Shown here: positions 19,023 through 27,549 of the stretch, in pieces | Position numbering within the stretch: position 1 is the first letter of the stretch | Layout: the number at the start of each line of letters is the position of its first letter | From: Lysobacter antibioticus HS124 | GTDB lineage: Bacteria > Pseudomonadota > Gammaproteobacteria > Xanthomonadales > Xanthomonadaceae | Assembly: GCF_000336385.2 (NCBI RefSeq) | Contig: NZ_HG424446.1 | Span: 1 to 64,000, forward strand | Direction of reading: 5' to 3' | DNA: 64,000 bases | Position numbers and translations under genes: made by a program | Notes under the pieces: generated by a model | The model's database searches: none | What the model was told of the DNA's origin: nothing | What the model saw: the letters and a program-made list of their open reading frames with translations, nothing else

Positions 19023-20447
19023 ATGCAATGCCTCGACAACCTGCTGCTCAACACCGACAGCTACAAGGCCAGCCATTGGCTGCAGTATCCGCCCGGCACC
19101 GACGCCACGTTCTTCTACGTCGAATCGCGCGGCGGCGTGCACGACCGCACGGTGTTCTTCGGCCTGCAGGCGATCCTCAAGGAGTACCTCAGCAAGCCGG
19201 TCACCCACGCCGACATCGACGAAGCGCGCGACCTGTTCGCCGCGCACGGCGAGCCGTTCAACGAGGCCGGCTGGCGCGACATCGTCGACCGCCACGGCGG
19301 CCTGCTGCCGATCCGCGTGCGCGCCGTGCCCGAAGGCACGGTGGTGCCGACCCATCAGGCCCTGGTGACGATCGAATCCACCGACCCCGCCGCCTACTGG
19401 GTGCCCTCCTACCTGGAAACCCTGCTGCTGCGCCTGTGGTATCCGGTGACGGTGGCGACGATCAGCTGGCACGCCAAGCAGACCATCCGCCAGTTCCTCG
19501 AACGCACCAGCGACGACCCAGCCGGGCAACTGCCGTTCAAGCTGCACGACTTCGGCGCGCGCGGCGTGTCCAGCACCGAATCGGCCGCGCTCGGCGGCGC
19601 CGCGCACCTGGTCAACTTCCTGGGCACCGACACCGTGTCCGGCCTGTTGCTGGCGCGGCGCTACTACCACGAACCGATGGCCGGCTATTCGATCCCGGCC
19701 GCCGAGCACAGCACCATCACCAGCTGGGGCCGCGAGCGCGAGGCCGAGGCCTATCGCAACATGCTGGCCCAGTTCGCCAAGCCCGGCGCGATCGTCGCGG
19801 TGGTCTCCGACAGCTACGACATCTTCCATGCCATCCGCGAGCACTGGGGCAAGACCTTGCGCGAGCAGGTGATCGCCTCCGGCGCGACCCTGGTGGTGCG
19901 GCCGGACTCCGGCGACCCGGTCGACGTGGTGCATCAGTGCCTGACCCTGCTCGACGAGGCCTTCGGCCATACCGTCAACGGCAAGGGCTACAAGGTGCTC
20001 AACCACGTGCGGGTGATCCAGGGCGACGGCATCAACCCGACCAGCATCCGCGCGATCCTGGAGCGCATCACCAGCTACGGCTACGCCACCGACAACCTCG
20101 CCTTCGGCATGGGCGGCGCACTGCTGCAGCGGCTGGACCGCGACACGCAGAAGTTCGCGTTGAAGTGCTCGGCGGCGCGGATCGACGGCGAGTGGATCGA
20201 CGTTTACAAGGACCCGGTCACCGACAAGGGCAAGTCCAGCAAGCGCGGCCGCATGACCCTGGTGCGGCATCGCGAATACGGCCACTTCAAGACCGTGCCG
20301 GTGCCGCAGGACGCGCCTTCCGTGGCCGAAGCGGCGCCGCCGCTGGGTTACGAAGACGCGATGGTGACGGTGTGGGAGGACGGCCGTTTGCTCGCCGACT
20401 GGACGTTCGCGCAGGTGCGCGGGTTGGCGGATGCGACGCGGCTGTGA
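19023..20447 (+). CDS. nadV: Nicotinamide phosphoribosyltransferase
   Basis: A 474-residue enzyme of the NAPRT/NAMPT superfamily that would convert nicotinamide and PRPP to NMN. The start MQCLDNLLLNTDSYKASHWLQYPPGT and KLHDFGARGVSSTESAALGGAAHLVNFLGTDT are characteristic of NadV/NAMPT rather than of nicotinate phosphoribosyltransferase PncB. It also shows VRPDSGDPVDVV, a PRPP/phosphate-binding stretch, and SKRGRMTLVRH. GAAGGAG lies before the ATG at 19023. It follows the adenylyltransferase/Nudix gene by 73 bases, so the pair makes NAD from nicotinamide in two steps without deamidation. Confidence 0.92.
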   Translation: MQCLDNLLLNTDSYKASHWLQYPPGTDATFFYVESRGGVHDRTVFFGLQAILKEYLSKPVTHADIDEARDLFAAHGEPFNEAGWRDIVDRHGGLLPIRVRAVPEGTVVPTHQALVTIESTDPAAYWVPSYLETLLLRLWYPVTVATISWHAKQTIRQFLERTSDDPAGQLPFKLHDFGARGVSSTESAALGGAAHLVNFLGTDTVSGLLLARRYYHEPMAGYSIPAAEHSTITSWGREREAEAYRNMLAQFAKPGAIVAVVSDSYDIFHAIREHWGKTLREQVIASGATLVVRPDSGDPVDVVHQCLTLLDEAFGHTVNGKGYKVLNHVRVIQGDGINPTSIRAILERITSYGYATDNLAFGMGGALLQRLDRDTQKFALKCSAARIDGEWIDVYKDPVTDKGKSSKRGRMTLVRHREYGHFKTVPVPQDAPSVAEAAPPLGYEDAMVTVWEDGRLLADWTFAQVRGLADATRL

Positions 20448-20450
20448 GGC

Positions 20451-20588
20451 GCCCCTCACCCCAGCCTCCCTCCCGCGAGCGGGAGAGAGGCTCCAAGCCC
20501 TCGCCGCTTTCAGATCACGCCCTCGGGTTCCCTCTCCCGCTTGCGGCGACCGAGGGAAGTGCAGAGCTGACAGGGCTAGGGTGAGGGC
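20451..20588. repeat. Intergenic palindromic repeat (CCCTCACCCC..GGGTGAGGG type)
   Basis: The gap between nadV and the radical SAM gene holds CCCTCACCCCAGCCTCCC, a small hairpin CTCCCGCGAGCGGGAG, a second CCCTCTCCCGCTTGCGG and a closing CTAGGGTGAGGG. The ends are complementary, giving a large cruciform typical of Xanthomonadaceae intergenic repeats. Confidence 0.75.
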
Positions 20589-20621
20589 AACCCGCCCACC
20601 ATCGACTCCAGGACGACTTCC

Positions 20622-21758
20622 ATGCCGGCCCCCCTCGAAGGGCTAGCGACCGCCGATCCGGGCACGCTCCCGCTCAGCGCGGCCTCTACCCTGTTCCAGC
20701 GCCTGCGCGCGACCACGCCGCAACTGGCCCGGCGCGCGCCGGGCGAACACGATGCCGCGCGCTGGCGCGAGCACCGCATCGGCGGGCGCCGCTACCGCGT
20801 CGCCCAGCCGGTCACCTTCACCCCCTATGCGGCAGCGCGTCCTTGTTCGGCGCGCTGCCTGTTCTGCTCGGAAAACCTGCGTCCTCACGGCGACGGCGCG
20901 ATGGCGCAGAGCCTGCGCCCCGGCCCCGACCACTTCCAACGCCTGAGCGCGGCGTTGGCGCAGTTGCGCGGGCTGCCGCTGTCGTGGTCGCTGTCGGGCC
21001 TGGAAACCAGCGACGACGAGGACTGGTTCCTGCGCCTGCTGGACGCCCTCGGCGCGGCCGAGCGCGACGGCGCGATCGTCGAAGAACGCGTGCTGTACAG
21101 CAACGGCGCCGGCTTCGCCCGCGGTCGCGGCGAAGAACTGATCGCCGCCTTGCGGGATTTCCGCCTGTCCTGGCTGGAACTGTCGCGGCATCACTGCGAT
21201 GCGGCGCGCAACCAACGCATCATGCGTTTCCGCGAGGGCGAGCCGATCGCCGACGGCGCGCGCTTCGAAACGGTGGCGCGGCGCCTGGCCGCGACGCTGC
21301 CGCTGCGCCTGGTGTGCATCCTGCAGCGCGGCGGCATCGACGATGCCGAGGGCGTCGCCGCCTATCTCGACTGGGCCCGCGGCTGCGGCGCCGGCACGGT
21401 GATCTTCCGCGAGTTCTCGCGTCTGGACGCCGGCTATCGCGACAACGCCACCCGCCGCTACGTCGAGGCCGAACGCGTGCCGATCGAGCAGGTGCTGGCC
21501 GCGTGCATGGACGCGCCGTGGTGGTCGCGTCTGCAGCCGCTGCGCATCACCGAAGGCTATTACTTCTGGAACCTGCAGTTGCACGATCCGCGCAGCGGCC
21601 TGAAGGTGGTGTTCGAAGCCTCCGATTACGCCGCCATGCACCGCCGCCATGCCAGCGGCGACGTGTACAAGCTGGTGTTCCACGGCAATGGCCGGCTTTG
21701 CGCCGGCTGGCAGCCGGACCGCGACATTCTGTGGGAGCCGCCGCATGGACAGCCGTAG
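20622..21758 (+). CDS. Radical SAM protein with CX3CX2C cluster motif
   Basis: A 378-residue protein. Cys75, Cys79 and Cys82 (RPCSARCLFCSEN) form the radical SAM CX3CX2C motif that binds a 4Fe-4S cluster and cleaves S-adenosylmethionine. Further family features are LSWSLSGLETSDDEDWFLRLLDAL, the beta-strand/Glu region ERVLYSNGAGF, and SWLELSRHHCDAARNQRIMRFREGEPI. No auxiliary Cys-rich (SPASM) domain follows; the C-terminus (LRITEGYYFWNLQLHDPRSGLKVVFEASDYAAMHRRH) is unfamiliar. Its last 14 bases overlap the methyltransferase/nucleotidyltransferase gene, so the two likely work on one substrate. I do not recognise the pathway. Confidence 0.88.
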   Translation: MPAPLEGLATADPGTLPLSAASTLFQRLRATTPQLARRAPGEHDAARWREHRIGGRRYRVAQPVTFTPYAAARPCSARCLFCSENLRPHGDGAMAQSLRPGPDHFQRLSAALAQLRGLPLSWSLSGLETSDDEDWFLRLLDALGAAERDGAIVEERVLYSNGAGFARGRGEELIAALRDFRLSWLELSRHHCDAARNQRIMRFREGEPIADGARFETVARRLAATLPLRLVCILQRGGIDDAEGVAAYLDWARGCGAGTVIFREFSRLDAGYRDNATRRYVEAERVPIEQVLAACMDAPWWSRLQPLRITEGYYFWNLQLHDPRSGLKVVFEASDYAAMHRRHASGDVYKLVFHGNGRLCAGWQPDRDILWEPPHGQP

Positions 21759-22830
21759 CTGGTTGCTGTTGGAGCCCGATCCGCCCGAGCATCGCCTGCC
21801 CGAGGATCTGCGCGCCCGCGATGGTCTGGGCGGCCGCGATTGCGGCTGGGTCGCGCAGATGCGTCCGTTCGTGCGCCACTTCAGCCGCCCCGGCGAAACC
21901 GTGTTCGACCCGTTCTGCGGCTTCGCCACCACGCTGCTCGCCGCCGCGCTCGAAGACCGTCGCGGCTGCGGCGTGGAGATCGACCCCGAACGCGCCGCGC
22001 TCGGTCGCGAGCGGCTGGCGCGCCACGGCGTCGACGCACCCATCGCCACCGGCAGCCTGCCCGACACGCCGGCGCCGCGCGCGTATTCGCTGTGCCTGAC
22101 CAACGTGCCCTATTTCGGCTGCCGTTGGCCGGGCCGCGACGAGGCCGGACAGTTGTACCTGGAGCGCGACTACGCCGCCTACCTGCAGCGCGTGCGCGAC
22201 ATCTTCCACGCCGTGCGCGAGGCGCTGCCGCAAGGCGGCTACTGCATCGCCATGGCCGAGAACCTGATCGTCGGCGACCGCATGCTGCCGCTGGCCTGGG
22301 ACCTGGGCCGGGTGCTCGGCAACCTGTTCGTGGCGCGCGAGGAACGCCTGCTCTGCTACGCCCGTCCGCCGCAGCCGCGCGCGCCGGGCGACCCGCGCAG
22401 CGATCGCAGCCACGAGTACGCGCTGGTGTTCCAGAAGCAGCCGGAGACGATCTGCCTGCAGAGCACCTGCGACGAATTGGACGCGATGCGCGCCGCCGGT
22501 TTCGGCTACACCCTGCACGGCAGCTTCGCCCATTGGCTGGCGCACGGCGAGGAGGCGATGAAGCGGCCGCCGGCCGACGCCGACCTGCTGCTCGACGACG
22601 GCGACCCCGAGGCGCTGGACCGGCTATTGCACTGGCTGCACGAACGCCATTACGAACTGAGCCTGTGGGGCGAGCCGGTGCGCCCGCCGCTGCGGCTGGA
22701 ACGCTGGGCCGAGCATTGGTATCTGCGCGCGCAGCGCCGCGACCGGCTCGGCCGGCTGGTGCGGCTGGACCTGGGACTGGCCAGCCGCCACGCGCAACTG
22801 CCGCCGGTGCCGCTGCAGCGCGACGGCTGA
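21745..22830 (+). CDS. DNA-methylase-like methyltransferase fused to a nucleotidyltransferase-like domain
   Basis: A 361-residue protein. Residues 35-235 look like an N6/N4 amino-methyltransferase: motif I VFDPFCGFATTLLAAA (53-68), VEID (77-80) for SAM binding, and TNVPYFG (119-125) where the catalytic (D/N/S)PPY usually sits. Residues about 240-345 form a second domain with GSFAHWL (259-265) and PADADLLLDD (276-285), the GS-xn-DxD pattern of the polymerase-beta nucleotidyltransferase fold, then LGRLVRLDLG. The variant NVPY may shift substrate preference away from DNA. It overlaps the radical SAM gene by 14 bases. Domain assignments are from motifs only; the substrate is unknown. Confidence 0.75.
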   Translation: MDSRSWLLLEPDPPEHRLPEDLRARDGLGGRDCGWVAQMRPFVRHFSRPGETVFDPFCGFATTLLAAALEDRRGCGVEIDPERAALGRERLARHGVDAPIATGSLPDTPAPRAYSLCLTNVPYFGCRWPGRDEAGQLYLERDYAAYLQRVRDIFHAVREALPQGGYCIAMAENLIVGDRMLPLAWDLGRVLGNLFVAREERLLCYARPPQPRAPGDPRSDRSHEYALVFQKQPETICLQSTCDELDAMRAAGFGYTLHGSFAHWLAHGEEAMKRPPADADLLLDDGDPEALDRLLHWLHERHYELSLWGEPVRPPLRLERWAEHWYLRAQRRDRLGRLVRLDLGLASRHAQLPPVPLQRDG

Positions 22831-22899
22831 GTGGTCGGACTCAGGCCAGTCGGATTCACGCCGGCAAGACCCGACTCGGCACGCGCCGAGCCGCCGGGT

Positions 22900-23466
22900 T
22901 CAAGCCGCTGGCGTCAGGCCCAGCCCGCCGAGATCGAGGTACCAGAACAACGCCGTCTCCTCGCGCAGCGCCGGATCGTGCGCGTAATGCATGCGGTCGT
23001 AACCGCCGAGCACGAAACCGTGGCGCGCGTAGAAACGGCAAGCGGCGACGTTGCGGTCCTGGGTCTCCAGCACCACGCCCGGCAAGCCGCGCTCGCGCGC
23101 CCAATCGGTCGCCCGTTGCAGCAAGGCCGCGCCGGCGCCGCTGCGGCGCTGTCCGGCGTCGACGGCGATGTCGTCGATCAGGGCCAGGCCGTTCCAAGCG
23201 GTCGACACCAGCACGCGGCCGATCACGGCGCCGTCGAGGATCGCGAGGAAACCGGCGGCCTGCCCGCCTTCGAAGTGTTCGTCCAGATCCTCGTCGCCGG
23301 GTTCGTCGCCGTAGCGCTTGCGATACGGCGGCAGCGGCTCGATGTCGTAGGCGATCGCCCCGCCCTCGCTGCGCAGCCGCAGGCGCGAATCGACCGCGAA
23401 GCTGGAATCGAAAGCGAACGCCGCCGCGGCCAGCGCCGGCGTCAGTGCCACGATGCTCGGGCTCAC
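22900..23466 (-). CDS. GNAT family N-acetyltransferase (second of a coupled pair)
   Basis: A 188-residue acetyltransferase with the GNAT acetyl-CoA site IDDIAVDAGQRRSGAGAALLQRATDWARERGLPGVVLETQDRNVAACRFYARHGFVLGGYDRMHY (about 110-175): motif A QRRSGAGAAL and the C-terminal NxxAxxFYxxxGF. The start is GTG 23466, whose GTGA overlaps the stop of the upstream GNAT gene, so translation is probably coupled. It resembles streptothricin-type (SAT-like) acetyltransferases in its WYLDLG tail, but the substrate is not known. Confidence 0.85.
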   Translation of the reverse strand: MSPSIVALTPALAAAAFAFDSSFAVDSRLRLRSEGGAIAYDIEPLPPYRKRYGDEPGDEDLDEHFEGGQAAGFLAILDGAVIGRVLVSTAWNGLALIDDIAVDAGQRRSGAGAALLQRATDWARERGLPGVVLETQDRNVAACRFYARHGFVLGGYDRMHYAHDPALREETALFWYLDLGGLGLTPAA

Positions 23467-24014
23467 GCTTTCAACTCCAACGCGAGGATCGCGTCTTGGT
23501 AGGTGTTGGCGCCGACCTGGAAACGGCGTTCGCCGACCGGGCGGAAACCGTTGCGCGCATAGAAGGCCAGCGCACGCGCGTTGCCGGCATAGACGCCGAG
23601 CAACAACCGGCGCGCGCCGCGCCGGTGCGATTCCTCCACCGCATGCCGCATCAGTTCGCGGCCGACGCCGCCGCCGTGGAAACGCGACAGCAGGTAGATG
23701 CGCTTGAGTTCCAGATCGTCTTCGGCCAGGTCGGCCAAGGGCAGCTTGGGCGGCGCGATCAGGGCATACCCCACCGGCGCCGCGCCCAGCGCGGTTTCGG
23801 CCAACCAGGCCGCGCCTTGCGGATCGGCCAGCCAGTCCTGATAAAGCGCGGCCGCATGCTGATTGCGGCAATGGGCGACGATATCGGGCCCGTCGAGGAT
23901 GCCGGCGAAGGTTTCCAGGAAGGTCGCCGCGCCGGCCAAGGCCAGGGCGGCGGCATCGTCGGCGCCGGCGCGACGGATGCGCACGGCGTCGAGGTCGGTA
24001 TCGGTGGAAGTCAT
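23463..24014 (-). CDS. GNAT family N-acetyltransferase (first of a coupled pair)
   Basis: A 183-residue acetyltransferase: VRIRRAGADDAAALALAGAATFLETFAGIL at the N-terminus, ELKRIYLLSRFHGGGVGRELMRHAVEESHRRGARRLLLGVYAGNARALAFYARNGFRPVGERRF as motifs A and B. LKRIYLLSRFHGGGVG gives the acetyl-CoA binding strand and loop. Its FQVGANTYQDAILALEL tail matches the common YitI/PaiA-like group, which modifies small amines or ribosomal proteins in some bacteria. Start ATG 24014. It overlaps the downstream GNAT gene by four bases (GTGA). Confidence 0.87.
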   Translation of the reverse strand: MTSTDTDLDAVRIRRAGADDAAALALAGAATFLETFAGILDGPDIVAHCRNQHAAALYQDWLADPQGAAWLAETALGAAPVGYALIAPPKLPLADLAEDDLELKRIYLLSRFHGGGVGRELMRHAVEESHRRGARRLLLGVYAGNARALAFYARNGFRPVGERRFQVGANTYQDAILALELKA

Positions 24015-24116
24015 GGGGCTGAGGCCGCAGGGACGATCCGCCGAAGATCGCACGAAGACGCCGCCGCAGGCATCGGCGAAAAGTCGCAACCGCCCCATGC
24101 CGACGCCTGAAGCAAA

Positions 24117-24143
24117 ACGCCGGGCGAACCCGGCGTCTTGTCG
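24117..24143 (-). terminator. Terminator after the alcohol dehydrogenase gene
   Basis: A perfect 8-bp stem ACGCCGGG-cgaa-CCCGGCGT at 24117-24136; read on the minus strand it is followed by TTTTGC. It lies 75-100 bases past the alcohol dehydrogenase stop and before the GNAT pair. Confidence 0.75.
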
Positions 24144-24216
24144 TGAGAGCGACGAGGGACGTCGAATCACGGCGCCCGCGTTTGCGGACTCCTATCCCGA
24201 AACCCCGATCCCCGCC

Positions 24217-25227
24217 TCAAACCGCAATCACCACCTTGCCGAAGTGCGCCCCATCGCGCAGGTAGGCATAGGCCTCGTTCGCCTGATCGAAGCCGAACAC
24301 GCGGTCGACCGCCGGCACGATCTTGTTGACGCCGACGAAGCGCGACAGGTCCTCGCCCATCGTCCGGCTGCCGACGTAGATGCCGGCCAGGCGCTTGGCC
24401 CCGGCGATCACCGAGAACGGATCGAATTCGCCGGCGAAGCCGCTGACACCGCCGATCACGGCGATGGTGCCGCCCATGGTCGCCGCGTCGATCGAGCGCT
24501 GCAGGGTGCCCTTGCCGCCGACCTCCAGCACCGCGTCGACACCGCGGCCGCCGGTCAGTTCGAGCACGTCGCGCTGCCATTCCGGCTGGCTGCGGTAGTT
24601 GATCGTGGCGTCGGCGCCGAGCGCCTTGGCGCGGACCAGCTTGTCGTCGCTGGAGGAGGTCACGAAGGCCTGCAGGCCGGCGGCCTTGGCCAGCTGCAAG
24701 CCCCAGATCGACACGCCGCCGGTGCCGAGCAGCAGCACGCTGGCCCCGGGGGCCAGCCGCGATTCGACGAACAAGGCGTTCCAGGCGGTCACGCCGGCGC
24801 AGGTCAGGGTCGCGGCTTCGGCGTCGCTCAAGTGCGCCGGCACTGCGAACAGCGAGCGTTCGCCGGTCACCAACTCTTCGCTCAACACGCCTTCCGCGCC
24901 GCCGCCGAACGCATCGCGGGTCGCATGCGGAGTCGGCGCGCCGTCGTGCCAATGCGGGAAGAAGCTGGTGGCGACGCGATCGCCGACTTTCCAGCGGCCG
25001 ACCTGGGGACCGATCTCGACGATCTCGCCGACCGCGTCGGAGCCCGGCACCAACGGCGCGTCGGACGGCACCGGATAACTGCCGCCGGCGACCATCAGGT
25101 CGCGGTAGTTCAGCGAAACGGCGCGCACGCGCACCCGTACCTGGTCGCCGCTGAGCGGCGCGGATGCGCGTTCGAAAGATTCCAGAGCGCCGATGCCGGC
25201 GCCGGCGCGGATGCGATAAGCCTTCAT
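24217..25227 (-). CDS. NAD(P)-dependent alcohol dehydrogenase, zinc-type MDR family
   Basis: A 336-residue medium-chain dehydrogenase. N-terminal GroES-like domain: LNYRDLMVAGGSYP..LVPGSDAVGEIVEIG; Rossmann domain: LLLGTGGVSIWGLQLAKAAGLQAFVTSSSDDKLVRAKALGAD with GTGGVS in the dinucleotide loop. The catalytic-zinc Cys/His set is not clear (NYRDL replaces CxTD), so it may belong to the quinone-oxidoreductase-like branch with enoyl or quinone substrates. It is divergent from a LysR-type gene with 145 bases between the starts, a typical regulator/target pair. Confidence 0.88.
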   Translation of the reverse strand: MKAYRIRAGAGIGALESFERASAPLSGDQVRVRVRAVSLNYRDLMVAGGSYPVPSDAPLVPGSDAVGEIVEIGPQVGRWKVGDRVATSFFPHWHDGAPTPHATRDAFGGGAEGVLSEELVTGERSLFAVPAHLSDAEAATLTCAGVTAWNALFVESRLAPGASVLLLGTGGVSIWGLQLAKAAGLQAFVTSSSDDKLVRAKALGADATINYRSQPEWQRDVLELTGGRGVDAVLEVGGKGTLQRSIDAATMGGTIAVIGGVSGFAGEFDPFSVIAGAKRLAGIYVGSRTMGEDLSRFVGVNKIVPAVDRVFGFDQANEAYAYLRDGAHFGKVVIAV

Positions 25228-25303
25228 GTCTGTCTCGATAGGGAATGGGGGACGCGGCGCGCCGGAAGCATCGTGGCGATGCGGCGGCGACCGAGTGGGC
25301 GTA

Positions 25304-25323
25304 CGATATCGCTTCCGATATCG
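25304..25323. promoter_or_regulatory. Candidate LysR operator between ADH and lysR
   Basis: CGATATCG occurs twice in CGATATCGCTTCCGATATCG, giving a perfect inverted repeat with a 4-base spacer, in the divergent gap between the alcohol dehydrogenase and the LysR-type gene. The AT-rich TCCGATATTTGTATCC follows 20 bases later. Confidence 0.6.
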
Positions 25324-25372
25324 ATCCAGTGGTTCATTTCACTCCGATATTTGTATCCCCATAGGAACCAAT

Positions 25373-26314
25373 ATGGCCGTCAACGACCGACTCCTCGGCA
25401 TCGTCGCCTTCGTCCAATCCGCCGAGGCCGGCGGCTTCGCCACCGCCGCCGAACGCCTGGGCGTGACCCGCTCGGCGATCGGCAAGCGCATCGCGCGCCT
25501 GGAACAGCAGCTCGGCGTGCGCCTGTTCCACCGCAGCACCCGCCGCCAGAGCCTGACCGACGACGGCCAGGCCTACTACGAGCGCTGCGTCAAAGCCCTG
25601 GCCGAGCTCGACGCCGCCGAGGCCGCGCTCGACAGCGGCCGGCGCGAACCCAGCGGACGATTGCGGGTCAGCGCGCCGGTGCAGTTCGGCCGCCATTGCG
25701 TGGCGCCGGTAATGCTGGAACTGGCGCGTCGCCATCCGCGGCTGGAGATCGACCTGTCGTTCAACGACCGCTATGTCGATCTGGTCGAGGAAGGCTACGA
25801 CCTGTCGATCCGCGTCGGCCGCCTGCCCGACAGCGCCACGCTGGCCGCGCGCCGGTTGACCGAAGAGGGCCTGGGCATCTGCGCTGCGCCCGCCTACCTG
25901 GCGCAGCGCGGACTGCCGCGCGACATCGACGGCTTCGCCGGCCACGACGCGATCCTCTATGGCCGCAACGGCCAGAACGTGGCCTGGCAACTGCGCGACG
26001 ACGACGGCCGGGTGCGCGAGCCGCAGGTCAATGCGCGCCTGCGCTTCGACGATCTGCAGGCGATCGCCGACGCGGCGGTGGCCGGCGCCGGCCTGGCCAT
26101 GCTGCCGTGCTGGATGCTGTCGCGGCATATCCGCGCCGGCGAACTGCAGCTGGTGATGCACGCCGACCGGGTGGTCGGCACCCGCATCCACGCGCTATGG
26201 CCGCATACCCACTACCTGCCGTTGCGTACGCGCGCGGCGATCGACCTGCTGGTGGAGCGGATTCCGGATCTGGTGGCGTGGGATCGGAACGATCGCAATG
26301 CCGTGTGCAGGTAG
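25373..26314 (+). CDS. LysR family transcriptional regulator
   Basis: A 313-residue regulator. The N-terminal winged HTH (LLGIVAFVQSAEAGGFATAAERLGVTRSAIGKRIARLEQQLGVRLFHRSTRRQSLTDDG, residues 7-65) is standard for LysR/CrgA-like proteins; the C-terminal substrate-binding domain (PSGRLRVSAPVQFGRHCVAPVML.., about 90-295) would sense a small ligand. It is divergent from the alcohol dehydrogenase, its likely target, with a palindrome between them. Confidence 0.94.
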   Translation: MAVNDRLLGIVAFVQSAEAGGFATAAERLGVTRSAIGKRIARLEQQLGVRLFHRSTRRQSLTDDGQAYYERCVKALAELDAAEAALDSGRREPSGRLRVSAPVQFGRHCVAPVMLELARRHPRLEIDLSFNDRYVDLVEEGYDLSIRVGRLPDSATLAARRLTEEGLGICAAPAYLAQRGLPRDIDGFAGHDAILYGRNGQNVAWQLRDDDGRVREPQVNARLRFDDLQAIADAAVAGAGLAMLPCWMLSRHIRAGELQLVMHADRVVGTRIHALWPHTHYLPLRTRAAIDLLVERIPDLVAWDRNDRNAVCR

Positions 26315-26388
26315 GTGCGGCGGACGGCGCGGATCCTGTGTGGGGGCCGTCGGCCGCGTGCCGTCAACAACAAATCCCGCCTGCCCCC

Positions 26389-27549
26389 TCACCGTTCCGG
26401 CCAGTACCACGCCGGCGCATCCAGCATTCCCTGTCCGACGATGCCGGTCTGGCTGAACTGCTTCTCCAGCCGGATGCTGTTGCAGTCGGCTTCCTGCTCC
26501 AAGGCCGCGATCAAGCGCGCAGCGTGCGATACCACCCACACCTGGGTGCGCCGCGACGCGTGCGCGATCAAGCGCGCCAACGCGGGCAACAGGTCCGGGT
26601 GCAGGCTGGTCTCGGGCTCGTTCAGCACCATCAACGGCGGCGGCCGCGGCGTGTGCAGCGCGGCGATCCACAACAGATAACGCAGCGTACCGTCGGACAG
26701 CTCGGCCGCCGACAGCGGCCGCAACAGGCCGTGCTGATGGAATTCGAGCGCGAACAGCGCCTCGCGGCCAGCGACGTCGACCCGCGCACCGGGAAAGGCA
26801 TCGCTCACCGCCGCCGCCAAAGCCTGCGGGTCGCCGATCTCCAGGATGGTCTGCCAGGCCGCGGCCAGATCGCGGCCGTCGTGGCTCAGCACCGGCGTGC
26901 GCGTGCCCAGCTGCGGTTGCCGCGACGGCGCCTGCGCGTCGCTGCGGAAATGGTCGTAGAAGCGCCAGCCGCGGATGGTCTCGCGCAGGCTCAGCACCTC
27001 CGGCGCCGCCTGCGGATCGGCGAGCTGGCCGAACAGGCTGTCGAACGGGTTCAGGCCCTCGGCCGCGACCCGCCAACCGCGCCCCTCGCGCACCCGCGCC
27101 AGGCCGGCGCGGCGGTCGACCAGCAGATTGGCCGGGCGCAGGAACGGCCCGGCCCAGATCGCCTCGCGCTTGATCTCCGGGTCGTGGGCGAAGCGCGAGC
27201 GGCTCGGCATGGGCAGGCCCAAGTCGATCGCATAGCCGTAGTCGTCGCCGGCGAAGCCCAGCCGCAACGCCACCGGCGCCTGCCGGCCGGTGCCCTGCAC
27301 CGGCACTTCGCCGCGGCGCATGCGCGGCGAGATCGTCTCCGGCCCGGCCCATAGTGTCGAGCCCAGGCCGCCTTCGGCCGCCAGCGCCGGCACCACCCCG
27401 CCCTGTGCGGTTTCGGCCAGCAAGCGCAAGGCGCGATAGAGATTGGACTTGCCGCTGCCGTTGGCGCCGGTGACCACGTTGAGCCGCCCCATCGGCAGCA
27501 CCAGCTCGCGCAGCGATCGGTAGTTGGCGATGGCGAGGGTATGCAGCAT
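26389..27549 (-). CDS. AAA-family ATPase (RecF/SMC-like, AAA_21 type)
   Basis: A 386-residue ATPase: Walker A GANGSGKS (about 28-35), an ABC-type signature LSDGTLRYLLW and Walker B PLMVLNEPETSLHPDL with the catalytic Glu, and an HAARLI H-loop-like segment (SHAARL). The order matches the DUF2813/AAA_21 group related to RecF and OLD proteins. In some genomes these pair with nucleases in phage defence; no nuclease or toxin partner adjoins here, so a solo housekeeping or DNA-repair role is equally possible. The start is ATG 27549; GTG 27558 in frame is possible. Confidence 0.8.
   Translation of the reverse strand: MLHTLAIANYRSLRELVLPMGRLNVVTGANGSGKSNLYRALRLLAETAQGGVVPALAAEGGLGSTLWAGPETISPRMRRGEVPVQGTGRQAPVALRLGFAGDDYGYAIDLGLPMPSRSRFAHDPEIKREAIWAGPFLRPANLLVDRRAGLARVREGRGWRVAAEGLNPFDSLFGQLADPQAAPEVLSLRETIRGWRFYDHFRSDAQAPSRQPQLGTRTPVLSHDGRDLAAAWQTILEIGDPQALAAAVSDAFPGARVDVAGREALFALEFHQHGLLRPLSAAELSDGTLRYLLWIAALHTPRPPPLMVLNEPETSLHPDLLPALARLIAHASRRTQVWVVSHAARLIAALEQEADCNSIRLEKQFSQTGIVGQGMLDAPAWYWPER

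Noticed and set aside
26389-27549. AAA ATPase considered as part of a phage defence system
   Set aside because: No nuclease, toxin or reverse-transcriptase partner is adjacent, so a defence role is not supported by context.
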